A stretch of 64,000 nt of DNA. Origin: Buxus sempervirens (Eukaryota > Streptophyta > Magnoliopsida > Buxales > Buxaceae). The position numbers were made by a program, and so were the translations under genes. The notes under the pieces are model-generated. The model was not told the DNA's origin. It searched no databases and saw nothing but the letters and a program-made list of their open reading frames with translations. The stretch is from NCBI GenBank assembly GCA_947561395.2, contig OX387190.1, positions 30,684,858-30,748,857 of the forward strand, read 5' to 3'. Below are positions 11,214 to 21,855 of the stretch, piece by piece (positions within the stretch are counted from its first letter, which is position 1; the number at the start of each line of letters is the position of its first letter).

Positions 11214-11480
11214 GGGTATCCGCCCACCTCGCGCTCACCGGCGCTCACCTAAGAGGTAGGCGCCCCGTTAAACACGACCCACCGCCGAGCTCACGCCCGG
11301 CTGCCGCTCAGCTCGCGCTCAGCAGAAAACCTTGCGCTCATCTCGCGCTCATCTCGCGCCCACCTCACGCCCATCTCGCGCTCAGCTCACGCTCACCTAG
11401 CGTCGAGTGAGCGGTAGGTCGATTTTACCCCAATTCTTCACCGCCGACCGGCGCTCACCTCGCGCCCACCTCAGGAGGTG
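11214..11480. repeat. GC-rich 11-bp tandem repeat
   Basis: The core at about 11338-11404 consists of consecutive 11-bp units of the type CTCATCTCGCG, CCCACCTCACG and CTCAGCTCACG. Degenerate copies such as CACCGGCGCTC lie on both sides, and inverted copies (GAGGTGAGCGG) close the block near 11480. The block is far more GC-rich than the LTR around it. Confidence 0.8.
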
Positions 11481-12097
11481 AGCGGCAGACCCTATTTTGC
11501 TTACTGAATTGGAGATTTGATTTAACTAAGGGTATTTGGGTTACTTGAGGATTAAACCACTTCACTATTCACTTGTTTGGGAACCCTGGGAATCTATTTT
11601 GCCTAGGAAACTATTAGAGGAAAATTTAGTGAACTTCTTAAAAGCTTTCAAGTTGAGTTTAGGTTATTCATGAATGTTATGCCGGATACCAAACCACTAA
11701 GAGTTACTAGTTACATTTCCTCTGTTTTATACACTATTTTGATTGAGGAGTTATTCTATTCTGGTTTCACTGGTTTGGAAACTTTAAATGTATTGTAAAG
11801 ATTTCCTTGGTATGAATGAATTGAGTTTTACTTTCATATGACTTGTGTCACGGAAATGAGAAAATACTGAAAGTACTTGAGGTACTGCTTGGTCCAGAGG
11901 GACAGGTGATGACTTGTGATGGGTTTTACATGATGTGGAATGAATGGTTTTATTTTGATATTGGAATTGAGATTATACGATGTTTTACTGTTTTGGTCTA
12001 GTTTGTCCTGGATCCAGATGTTTAAGCTTAGTAATGTGATGTTATTGTTGGTTGTTGGAATTGCATGGCCTTGTGTGTTGCCACGACCGGTGTAGAG

Positions 12098-12222
12098 CAG
12101 CCAGAAACCCTGAGTAGGCCTGGTTGTCAATGCAGAAACCCGGGGAGTAGGCCTGCATTGGATGACGAAACCCTGAGTAGGCCGTCATTTCAGAGTTCCG
12201 AAACCCTGAGTAGGCCGGAACT
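12098..12222. repeat. Four consecutive hairpins, constant loop, variable stems
   Basis: The loop AAACCCTGAGTAGGC recurs at 12105, 12168 and 12201, with a variant of 17 nt at 12136. Each loop is closed by a different stem: 12098-12104 with 12120-12126 (7 pairs, one G-U), 12128-12135 with 12153-12160 (8 pairs), 12161-12167 with 12183-12189 (7 pairs, one G-U), and 12194-12200 with 12216-12222 (7 pairs). Stem sequences differ from unit to unit but stay complementary within each unit. Confidence 0.9.
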
Positions 12223-12867
12223 GTGTACATGGAGGTGTGGAGTGTCTACTTGGCATGTTTAATTTATCAACTAAACGATAGTCCTGACATTGACCAATCG
12301 ATGTGTTACCGTACTTAACTGAGATGTGATTTGTTTGATTTGAACTAGTCTTGAATTTCGATTTGAGAATTGATGTTGATGGTTTAACCGTATTCAGCGT
12401 TTTGTCGATGCATAGTTTAAATTGCGATCAACTATTTCTGCATGCATGTGCTACTCGCTGAGATATTCGTATCTCACTCCGTTGTTTGTCTTGTTTGTTT
12501 TTCAGATACTCGTGGTGAGGCGATTTCTGGGGTAGATCCTGCTGAGGCTTATAGGGAGGAGGATTATTATTACCTTCCTTAGACTTGTAGGTTATCTGTT
12601 CTGAACTTGAGAACTTTGAATAAATTGAGATGTATTAAAGTTTAATTGGGGTTGAACCATACGATTCTAGTTCAGTTTAAATGTCACAATTTTGCATAAA
12701 TGGAAATGTGCACTCTGTCAGGTTATAGCTATATGATTATCCAGCGATCATAAATTGATTATCGATCCTTACCTAACCTCTGTGAGACGTGTTATATCTT
12801 TATTGAACAACACGGATCCGGGGCGTTACATTTTGCATGACACTGACCCTTGCCTGCACAGGCAATA

Positions 12868-12934
12868 CTTATTTACATGTAATATCGTTTAAGTAAATGT
12901 TCTCCATTTACTTAAGATATTACATGTAAATAAG
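12868..12934. repeat. Long palindrome in the family C LTR
   Basis: The left arm CTTATTTACATGTAATATC with a following TTTAAGTAAATG is mirrored by CATTTACTTAA and GATATTACATGTAAATAAG. The arms are about 30 bp around a short loop. The other family C LTR has the same arms at 26162-26246 with a longer centre. Confidence 0.9.
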
Positions 12935-13382
12935 CAAACAACCCCCCATTTGAATCCATTAAAAATAGTTCCAGACCCAAATTCCAAGTGAATAAAAAGT
13001 TAACTTTCCAGTTCAAGGCAAAATTCCGATTTTTCAGGTCCTGTAAAAAGATTCAACATGTTCATACCAAGGTATTTGTTAAGATTTAAAATCTCAAAAA
13101 ATTTATTTATGCAATAACATTGCTAAAAACCTGATTACTAGGAAAAATTATCTTGAAATCTTGATTTAAAAAATATTTCATTTTCTGGGGTCAAAAGTCA
13201 ACAAAATTCAACCAGGAAAAGTTTGACTTTGCTCAAAAGATTGAATTCGGGCCTTTTCCTTTGCGGTTTTGGATTCAAATGGATTAAGGATCTCAAACCC
13301 AATGCTAAGAATTGAAAATTCCAATAAAATATTTCTCTCCTTCAAGATTTATCAAAAATCGTGCAATTTTGGAGTGTCTACA

Positions 13383-14004
13383 CCAGTTTAAATCATGTTA
13401 TGGATTTTGATGAAAAGCTTAGCATAAATAGGAATCCCACATTTTATTCAATGTTACTAGCTTTGTGTGAGGTGTCATTCATGGGTAGATGTTTGAACTT
13501 GGAATACAATATTTTTTATTGATAGAATACCATCATATATCATTCTTCCAGCTCTTATTTTGCAATCCATATATCCTTATTACATTTGTTCTTATGACTC
13601 CAATTGTAACATTCATGCTTACAATTAGTACTATTCTTTTAATACTGAATTGTTGTATACATATTTACATTCATTGTATTTATCAGATTTAAAGTGTTTT
13701 GTCATGTTTTGTATACTTCTTAATCTTTTTATTTTGTTTACAACCTTCATCCCTCTAGGTAAACACCGTGGCTAGTAAGTCGACCCTATGGTTATAAGGC
13801 TACAGGGCAACGGTCGAAACCCCACAGCCTTAACCGAGTACTGTTGACTAGTCTTATGACTACGAGGTATATTTTGTTAAGGTAACCTTTGTTATCAAGT
13901 CCTATTTAGTGACCTGCATGCATGCCAATATGAAAAGTTTGAATTGAGTTTAGTAGTTGGAGATTTGATGTGAGTTTTATATCTAAACAGAGAACACAAT
14001 AGAA
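13383..14004. other. Intergenic, no gene recognised
   Basis: AT-rich sequence with a short non-descript ORF (13489-13692). A potential stem pairs GGTTATAAGGCT near 13790-13801 with AGCCTTAACC near 13826-13835. It may be the leader of the FAR1-like pseudogene that starts at 14005. Confidence 0.45.
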
Positions 14005-15252
14005 ATGGATACTGGGGAGGAGATGTCATGTAGATCAATTGATGGTATTGAAGACACCATCAATGAGGACGTAGATGGTTTGCAAGAATCAACACAAACT
14101 GATTATTTACCAAAGATTGGGATGGAGTTTGATTCTGAAGATGATGCACATCAGTTTTATAATGAATATGCAAGACGTACTGGATTTGAAATGAGAAAAG
14201 ACGTAATGTATAAGCATCAATGCACAGGCACAGTCCTAAATAGGGTTTTTTGTTGCTCAAAGGAAGGGTATCGTCGGCCGGATAAAAGGGATAGCATGGT
14301 TGTAAAACATCGTGCAGATACTAGGATTGGTTGTATGGCAAGAATAAAAATTGTCTTGGAAGCAAGTGGAAAATATATTGTTACACAGTTCGAGGAGAAG
14401 CATAATCATGAGTTGCTTTTGCCAAGGATGGTCCATATGTTACAATCGCATCGAAAAGTAACAGAGGCCCAGGCAGCTGAAATTGATATAGCAGATTCGA
14501 CAGGGATACAATTCAAGAGAACTGTTGAAATGATGAGAAGGGAAGCAGGTGGTGTTGAATCTCTAGGATTCATGCGGGCAGACTGTCATAATTATTTGCG
14601 GTCTAAACGTATGATCGCGATGCAGAAGGGAGATGCAGGAGCCTTATTGGAATATTTTCAGAGAAAACAATCGGAAGATGCATCCTTCTTCTATGCCATT
14701 CAGTTAGATAATGAAGATCTTATTAGTAACATATTTTGGGCTGATTCTGGGATGATGGCAGATTATAGTTATTTTGGTGACGTAGTTTGTTTTGACACCA
14801 CATATAGAACAAACAAGTATGGTAGACCATTTGGGTTATTTGTTGGTGTTAATCATCACTGACAAACAAAAATCTTTGGTGCTGCCTTATTATATGATGA
14901 AAGCATTCTGACATTTTGTTAGTTATTTGAAAGCTTTGTAAGAGCTATGGCTGGTAAGAGGCCAAAAACAATTCTCACGGATCACGACCAAGCTATGACT
15001 AGTGCAATTGCAAAGGTGCTTCTAGATACATACCATCACTTCTGTGTTTGGCGCATGTTCCAAAATGCTGCAAAGCATCTTAGCGATGTGTTTAACAAGG
15101 AGAGATCATTCACAAAAGATTTTAGTAGATGTGTTTATAAGTATGAAGACGAGGAGGAATTTATAGAAGCATGGAACACAATGATTAACAAGTATGATTT
15201 ATCCTCGAATAGTTGGTTGCAAGCAAAGTTTGAAATTAGAACACAGTGTTAA
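14005..15252 (+). pseudogene. FAR1/FHY3-related (FRS) gene, MULE-derived, with in-frame stops
   Basis: The protein begins with an acidic N-terminus, then a FAR1 DNA-binding domain (GMEFDSEDDAHQFYNEYA, VFCCSKEGYR, HNHEL), about residues 35-145. A MULE transposase-like domain follows (DVVCFDTTYRTNKYGRPFGLFVGVNHH, then TILTDHDQAM and YHHFCVWRM). A TGA at 14860 interrupts it after VNHH, and a TAG near 14920 replaces what is normally a Trp. It ends at 15250 before the SWIM zinc finger. FAR1-family members are transcription factors domesticated from Mutator transposases. With two stops and a missing C-terminus this copy is a truncated relic, either of an FRS gene or of a transposon; the two cannot be told apart here. 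Confidence 0.88.
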
Positions 15253-17754
15253 TGAAGTGATATCAAATTGGCAGAGTCCCAAACATTAACATTAAAGCAC
15301 AGCTTTGAATTGGAAATACAACCATGTTTAGTAAGTGATACTCTAGATATAATACTGAAACTTGAAATTAGAAATTTAAAGTATTTAAAATTTAAATAAA
15401 AATGATACTTCTACAACACCTACTCCAGGTTCCAATAAAATTGATGAAATCTTAATGTTTCTCATTTGAGCACTAAAATATGAATCAAATCTCAGCCCAA
15501 ACAATGAGAATTTTGAGCCTAAATCCTATTTGATAATTAAAATTTCCAATATAAACCTTGAATCTATTTAAAAACTTTTAAATCCTAAAACATAAGTTGA
15601 AATCAACTACTGCTATTTTGAAGTAATGAACCCTAGTTCCATAAAGATTTGTGCTTTTATTTTTATTTTGTGATAATAGTGGAAATTTTGAGCCACATTT
15701 CTTCAAAACACATGATTTATTAACTTAAACCACAAGGTTGTACTTCAAGAATTCAACATAAAAAAAAGCTTTTGGAATCTAACAAGGTTGTACTTCATAG
15801 GCATGGTACTCTTTTCAGATAAGCTTAAAACAAATCTACCTATACATATCACACTAAGATTCTCCTTTACCAATGTCACCATTGGCGCTACTAATCAAAT
15901 CATACATCAAATTAAATTTTTAGTTCTCAAGTAAATCAAATAATGACCATTAGTTAACTCAAAAGAATTTCTATTCCTAAAAAGTAAAGTCAAAAAATAA
16001 AATCCCTTAAAAAAATCAAATTAAATATCAGATGGAATAATAACAAAACTTTTCTTCAAACACATGTAAATGATGAAAGAGTCCGAATTGCTATTTTACT
16101 GCTTTATAGGTATACACTCTTGAAGATCTTTGGGATGCCGAAAGAAAAAAGGAATGCCTCCATTGGACATTTGTTTTTTTTTCACTTGATTGCTCAATGG
16201 GCATATCCTACTCAAACTATAATATTTGAGCTAATCCTAGCAAAATAACAAGACAGATACAGTAAGGGAAGGGAAAAAAAAGTTAACGAAGAAAAAATAA
16301 TTATACAAAGTGGAACTTACTATGATCTCTGTGGTCAGCACTATACTCAAACTCTTAGATCTCTCTTTGCAGCACCAACCCCAGCACCGGCGCCGGCACC
16401 CGATTTCGTTAACCTCACAGATTTATGGGGTGTGGCCTGGCCATTCCAAACCTTCCTAAACTACCTTGAATTAACCAAATTCCTCCAGACCTTCCAAAAC
16501 CAAGCAAACGACACTGATCAACGCAAGGCATTACCTTTAAAAAAAAAACCAAAACCAAAACAAAAAAAACATATCAAGGCATCACCATTTTTGTGCCTAA
16601 AAGTGAAGGAATTTGGTTGATGGTTCCTTTTTTGTTTTCTTGTTTAATAAACCTTCCTAAGCTTTTTCTTTAAAACTTAGGAAGATTGAAGGCAGAAATA
16701 AAAGTGAAATCAAGTCCAAAGATGAAAAAAATTGCCAGCAAATTGAGAAAGAAACATGCATACGATATTTAAAAAAAAAATAGAGAGAAAAAGAAGAAGA
16801 AGAAACCCTAATACTCCTCATAACGGACCATTCACCATTTAAAGATTGTCGTTCGTGAAAAATAAACAAAGAACAAAGAGAAGAAAACGGAAAAGAAATT
16901 TTAACTCTTTCCACCTGCTATGCGGCTTAAATTTTCAGAATTAGTTGCATCGAAACCTATCTCGGTCGGATAATAACCCAAAACCACAAAATCTTAAAAT
17001 CCCTAGAATAATCGAAGATGGAAAAAATATAGAGAAAAGAAGAACCGAAACCAATGGCCAAGAAAGACGTAAAATATAGGGCAATACATCAAGATTTCAC
17101 AATGTAGATAAGAAAAAGCATCTCTTTTACAGATCTATGTTCGAAACTGCTACATCTCTTTTGACGTGGTTTTTAGTTGGGGATTAAAATCGGAATCAGA
17201 TCACGAACGGTTGATCCCGTAAATCACTAAATTGGCTCAACCGTACTTTTGGTTATACTCAAAATTTCTTTTAAAACGTCAGCTCAAACAAGTTCTGTGA
17301 TGAAAATTAAATCTAGTCAAACTTGTAGAAAACGGTTAGCAAAGTAGACACATTTTAATGACATTTTACTCTTCCAAGAATGCGTCAATCGATATGCTCA
17401 TTTGATGGATTTGTACCTAAAAGTTAAAACTAGAACTTTGTAGATATAATTTAATATTTCTGTTTTTTTTGTAATACAAACAGATCTATATTAACTAGAG
17501 ATGAACTGTCCGAAAGATAAGAGGTAACCCAGCTGTGAAGGAAGTTGGTTTTTTCAAAATATCCTCTAATTACAACCGCCTTCACTTAGCCACCCATTTT
17601 TAGTCATTTATTTATTATTACTTAGACCTCATCCTATTTAACTGCTTGTTCATGCCTCCTCTTCTTCCCTGAGCAACTTACAACTTCCTGGGAGGTACCG
17701 GAAAGACAGGGCACAGAGAGAGTGAAACAGAGAGAGTGAAACAGAGAGAAATAG
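15253..17754. other. Intergenic, AT-rich, promoter side of the first UGT gene
   Basis: No gene or clear repeat was found in 15253-17240. From about 17270 to 17754 the sequence closely matches 21415-21855, so this is the duplicated promoter and leader of the UGT pair. It includes CTATTTAACTGCTTGTTCAT near 17636 as the most TATA-like element and a GAGAGAGTGAAACA direct repeat just before the start codon. Confidence 0.6.
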
Positions 17755-19309
17755 ATGGGCTCCATGGCAGAAGTCGAGAAGCCTCATGCTGTTTGTATCC
17801 CGTATCCAGCTCAAGGTCACATAAACCCCATGCTTAAATTAGCAAAGCTTCTTCACCACAGAGGCTTCCACATCACTTTCGTTAACACCGAGTTCAACCA
17901 TCGTCGCTTACTCAAGGCTAGAGGTCCCGATTCCGTCAAGGGGCTGCCGGACTTCCGGTTTGAAACCATTCCAGATGGTCTCCCTCCATCCGACGCCGAC
18001 ACCACCCAAGACATCCCTGCCCTCTGCGTCTCCACCCGAAAGAACTGCTTAGCTCCCTTTCGAGACCTTCTTGCCAAACTCAATGACACCGCCAAGTCCA
18101 ACGTCCCTCCGGTCACCTGCATAGTCGCCGATGGGGTCATGAGCTTCACTCTTGAAGCCGCCCAAGAACTCGGCATCCCCAATGTCCTCTTCTGGACAAC
18201 CAGTGTTTGTGGCTTCATGGGATATGCACATTATCCTCATCTCATCCAAAGAGGACTCACACCTCTCAAAGGTACACCACGCTTCGTTATATAAACTTAC
18301 TGCGCTTAATTATTCTGTACAAACTTACAGAGCTTAATTATCCTCACTTTTGGTTTGTTTCGTAGATGCAAGCTATCTAACAAACGGGTATCTAGAGACT
18401 CCTATCGAATGGATCCCAGGCATGACTGATATCCGTCTGAGGGACTTGCCAAGCTTTGTCCGAACTACCGATCCCGACGAAATCATGCTTGAATTCCCCC
18501 CGGGGGAGGTGAAGAGAGCTCATCGAGCTTCGGCAATTATTTTCAACACGTTCGACACTTTTGAAAGTGAGGTCTTGAAAGCGGCTTCGTCGATGTTTCC
18601 AGGTCCAATTTACAGCGTTGGCCCGCTTCACTCCCTCCTAAATCGGACGTCGGTAGAAGACGATCTGAAAGCCATTGAATCAAGCCTTTGGAAAGAAGAA
18701 CCTGAATGTATCGATTGGCTTGATTCAAAAACACCCAAATCGGTCGTTTACGTAAACTTCGGTAGCATCACTGTGATGACATCCCAAAAAATGGTCGAGT
18801 TCGCATGGGGCCTCGCTAACAGTAGGGAGAACTTCTTGTGGATCATTAGGCCTGACCTTGTCACGGGTGACTCCGCAGTTTTGCCACCAGAGTTCTTAAC
18901 GGAGACTAAAGAGAGAGGAATGTTATCAAGCTGGTGCCCACAAGAACAAGTGCTTAACCACCCATCGATTGGAGGTTTCTTAACACACTCTGGGTGGAAC
19001 TCAACCCTCGAAAGCATTTCTAGTGGAGTGCCTATGATATGCTGGCCATTCTTCGCCGAGCAACAGACAAACTGTCGATACGCTTGCACAAAGTGGGGTG
19101 TGGGCATGGAGATCGACAACAACGTGAAGAGAGATGAGGTGGAGAGTCTTGTGAGGGAGTTAATGGAGGGAGACAAGGGTAAGGAGATGAAGATGAAAGC
19201 GATGGAATGGAAAACTAGAGCTGAGGAGGCCATTGCCGTCGCTGGTTCGTCTTACTTGAATTTAGACAAAATGGTCAACCAAGTTCTCCTTCTCAAGAGC
19301 AACTTTTGA
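17755..19309 (+). CDS. UDP-glycosyltransferase, UGT85 family (copy 1)
   Basis: Two exons, 17755-18271 and 18366-19309, with a GT-AG intron of 94 bp in phase 1, encode 486 aa, a normal family-1 UGT length. The intron sits where UGT85 genes carry it, between TPLK and [12 protein letters not shown]. His22 in PAQGHINP is the expected catalytic base and Asp126 in CIVADG its partner. The C-terminal PSPG box (18932-19063, WCPQEQ to FFAEQ) binds UDP-sugar; its terminal Gln favours UDP-glucose. The enzyme should be cytosolic and glucosylate a small lipophilic acceptor. UGT85 members act on cytokinins, cyanohydrins and monoterpenoids, so the acceptor cannot be read from sequence. The frame is intact. 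Confidence 0.95.
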
Positions 19310-19714
19310 TCGCAAGGAATTACCTATATGGCCAACTGGTTGGGAATCGTATCTCGTTGGCATTCCCCAATGAAAGCCAACGTTCATATGGCTTTATGAC
19401 ATCGGACGTTGTGATTAACCTGATAAAGGATCCACGGGAAGTCATTTGGTAATTAACTTGTAATCGCTATCCAGCAATGCATATTATTAAATAATGATTT
19501 AATAAGAAGTAAAGGAGTAAGCACTCACGTCATGTTTATATAATATAGTTTTAAATTGATATAAAATCGAAGTGAATCTCAAGTAAGCATACCCTAATAT
19601 CCCCTGCTTGGGATTTACGGCATAACCATTATTAAAAGAATTAAACATGCTAACATTAAAGTTGCGATTGGTTAGTTTTTTTTATTTTTTATTTTTATGG
19701 AACTGCGATTTGAT

Positions 19715-19884
19715 CACTTCTTGTGGTGGCTTTATCTGTAGTCCTTAAGTGAAGCCTCCACAGGATACAAACACGTGTCTTGTGGCTGAAAATTGTTAGT
19801 TGCATGTTTGCATCCACATGACATGTATTTGCATTTTGTTAAGGCTTCACTTAAAGATTGTAGATAGAGCCACCACAGGAAGTG
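19715..19884. mobile_element. Small MITE-like inverted repeat
   Basis: About 43-bp imperfect inverted arms start CACTTCTTGTGGTGGCTTTA and close with the complement ending CCACCACAGGAAGTG. The 170-bp unit is flanked by the direct repeat TTGCGATTGGTTAGTT (near 19662 and 19893), which lies a little outside the arms. Confidence 0.75.
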
Positions 19885-20400
19885 AATTGGATTGCGATTG
19901 GTTAGTTAACGGTAAAAAACAAAATCAATCTTTTTTCACAAAATGAGGCGTGGCTTGGCGTTGATTTTCAGTGCTAATTCCAACGTTTGTAATGAGTTGC
20001 TATAAAGAATGAATCTAAATTTCGAGATGAAATCGTCTGCCGCCAAGTTAGTGCAGAAGACGATGCAGTGACCATTGGATGTTACTACGTGTAGCATAAT
20101 TGATCCTTGTTAATTGTTACTGCATAGATTTTCTATTCAGCAGCAAAAAAAAAAAAAAAAATCACAAGTAATTTTAAAAAATCTTAATTTCTTAAATAAA
20201 TTTTTTGAAAACGTTGCTGCCTAAACCATTGAATATTGAATCTTGAATCTTTCCAAACGTTTCCTCTACGGTACGTGAATCACTCTCCTATACATGGGCA
20301 AGGAGAGATAAGAGGGGCCCTATTGGACCGGGTCTAGGGGTAATGACGTAATGTGCTTGGAGAATCGTGCCGCTTCTAGAATATGACCTCGTGTCGACAA

Positions 20401-20542
20401 TGAGATTCTATGCAACCTTTATCTGCAATCTTATATGTAGTTTTTCATAGGATCATGCCATGTTTATTGTGAATGGGGGTAAATTTTCAAACAATAAAAA
20501 AACTGCACATAAAATTGTAGATAAACGTTGCATAGGATCTCA
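20401..20542. mobile_element. Small MITE-like inverted repeat
   Basis: Arms of roughly 48 bp (TGAGATTCTATGCAACCTTT on the left, complement of AAACGTTGCATAGGATCTCA on the right) fold into a long hairpin around an AT-rich centre. They share the TTTATCT[AG] core with the neighbouring elements at 19715 and 21085. Confidence 0.75.
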
Positions 20543-21084
20543 ATTGCTCACGTCATGTTATCACTTTTGTTATTGTATTTCCCAACGCTACATAGTAGGC
20601 AGAATTCAGATGACTTGCTAATTAAAAAAACTACAATTGCTGGCATTTCTGACCCGAGAACAGAACAGAACCCTCTCCACTGTGCTTTTTGACTCTCCTC
20701 AGGAAAGCGTGGAGAACAGTAAGGCGGCTCGGTGAGTACGGTCTAAATTGGCAGATCTGTTTTGCCGAAAAACTCCTATTTTAGGTACATCGCATTTCCA
20801 AAACGCAAGAAGTCCAACGCAAAATTGGCGAGGTTCGTATTTTCTTGATTTTGACATCAGCAAATGTGGTGACCAGTTAAATAAATAAAAGCTTTGACTT
20901 CAGCAAAGCTGGTGACCAGTTAAATAAAAAGCTCTTTCTCACTTGGACTCTTTCCGTCTTTGACTCCGTGTAGAGTACGTCTAGATTGCTGGTGCGTTTC
21001 TAGGGGCACCACTTGAGGCGATAGACAGCCGTAGTGAAATGCTCATCTAACTGCCTGCAAGCCACCGCCTACTAGATCGGTTCC

Positions 21085-21260
21085 TGTAGAGGTTTTATCT
21101 ATAGTTTGAAGTAGAGTCTCTACAAGATGGTGACATCTGTCCACTTTAACCACTTTAACAAAATGAAGCTTTAACAAAACGAAGGTTTAAATGGTTTAAG
21201 TGGGACAAATGTCACCATCCTGTAGAGGCTTTATTCAGGACTGTAGATAGAGGCTCTACA
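21085..21260. mobile_element. Small MITE-like inverted repeat
   Basis: Arms starting TGTAGAGGTTTTATCTATAG and ending with the complement in TGTAGATAGAGGCTCTACA extend about 65 bp inward through GGTGACATCTGTCCACTT. Each arm contains the TGTAGAG motif twice. No clean TSD is visible. Confidence 0.75.
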
Positions 21261-21855
21261 AGATCTCAATTGACTGCTTACGGCCTACCAATGCCTTATT
21301 TGACGCGGTTTTACAAGCTTGACTCATTTAGATCATTCAAACCATTTGAATCATTAATTGCCCAGCAATCAGGGTATAGGATTTTAAGTTTTCTTTTGTT
21401 TTCTGCTCAAAATTTCTTTTAAAACGTCAGCCCAAACAACTGCTGTGATGAAAATTAAATCTAAGTCAAACTTGTAGAAAAAGGTTAGCAAAGTAGATAC
21501 ATTTTAATGACATTTTACTCTGCTCTTCCAAGAATGCGTCAATCAACAGCTGCGTTCACTTCCGTTTGTTTCTGTTTTTTCTAATACAAACACATCTATA
21601 ATAACTAGAGATGAACTGTACGAAAGATAAGAGGTAACCTGTGAAGGAAGTTTTTTCAAAATGTCCTCTAATTACAACCGCCTTCACTTGGGCACCCATT
21701 TAGTCATTTATTTATTATTAATTACTTAGGGCTCATCCCTATTTAACTGCTTGTTCATACCTTCTCTTCTTCCCTGAGCAACTTACAACTTCCTAGGAGG
21801 TATCGAAAAGACAGGGAACAGAGAGAGTGAAACGCAGATAGAGATAGACAAAGAG

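Larger units (their letters stand above)
10330..12830 (-). mobile_element. Solo LTR, Tekay-type, with TSD TTTTG
   Basis: This 2,501-bp segment is bounded by TGTAAGACC and GGGGCGTTACA. In minus orientation it begins TGTAACGCCCCGGATCC, a form typical of Tekay/Del-like LTRs. Perfect 5-bp duplications TTTTG flank it (10325-10329 and 12831-12835). There is no coding sequence. It carries two unusual internal structures: a GC-rich 11-bp repeat (about 11214-11480) and a four-hairpin array (12098-12222). Confidence 0.88.
8150..13382 (-). mobile_element. Tat-type solo LTR, family C, split by a nested LTR
   Basis: On the minus strand it starts TGTAGACACTCC (13382 leftward) and ends CCCATGTCTCACA (8150). 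No element coding sequence lies between. After removing the nested LTR at 10330-12830 and one TTTTG copy, about 2.73 kb remains. It aligns in layout with the family C LTR at 25710-52590: a palindrome near the start, a motif array, a TATA box, a splice-donor-like site and ACGTTTTACGGCTAGAGAG motifs. The flanking 5-mers (CAAAC and CCAGT) do not match, so the TSD is lost or the LTR arose by recombination between different copies. Confidence 0.82.
19310..21855. other. UGT1-UGT2 intergenic region with three MITE-like stem-loops
   Basis: Besides the three inverted repeats listed separately, no gene is seen. 21415-21855 is the duplicated promoter of the second UGT. A poly-A run lies at about 20144-20161. 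The short repeated phrase AAAGCTTTGACTTCAGCAAA-like at 20860-20940 is a local direct repeat. Confidence 0.6.

Noticed and set aside
8145-13387. TSD for the solo LTR at 8150-13382
   Set aside because: CAAAC and CCAGT do not match, so no duplication is claimed.
13790-13835. Possible hairpin GGTTATAAGGCT / AGCCTTAACC
   Set aside because: Single copy with a bulge and no covariation; could be chance.
18748-19233. 161-aa antisense ORF, repeated at 22846-23331
   Set aside because: It is the reverse shadow of UGT exon 2, conserved only because the sense gene is.
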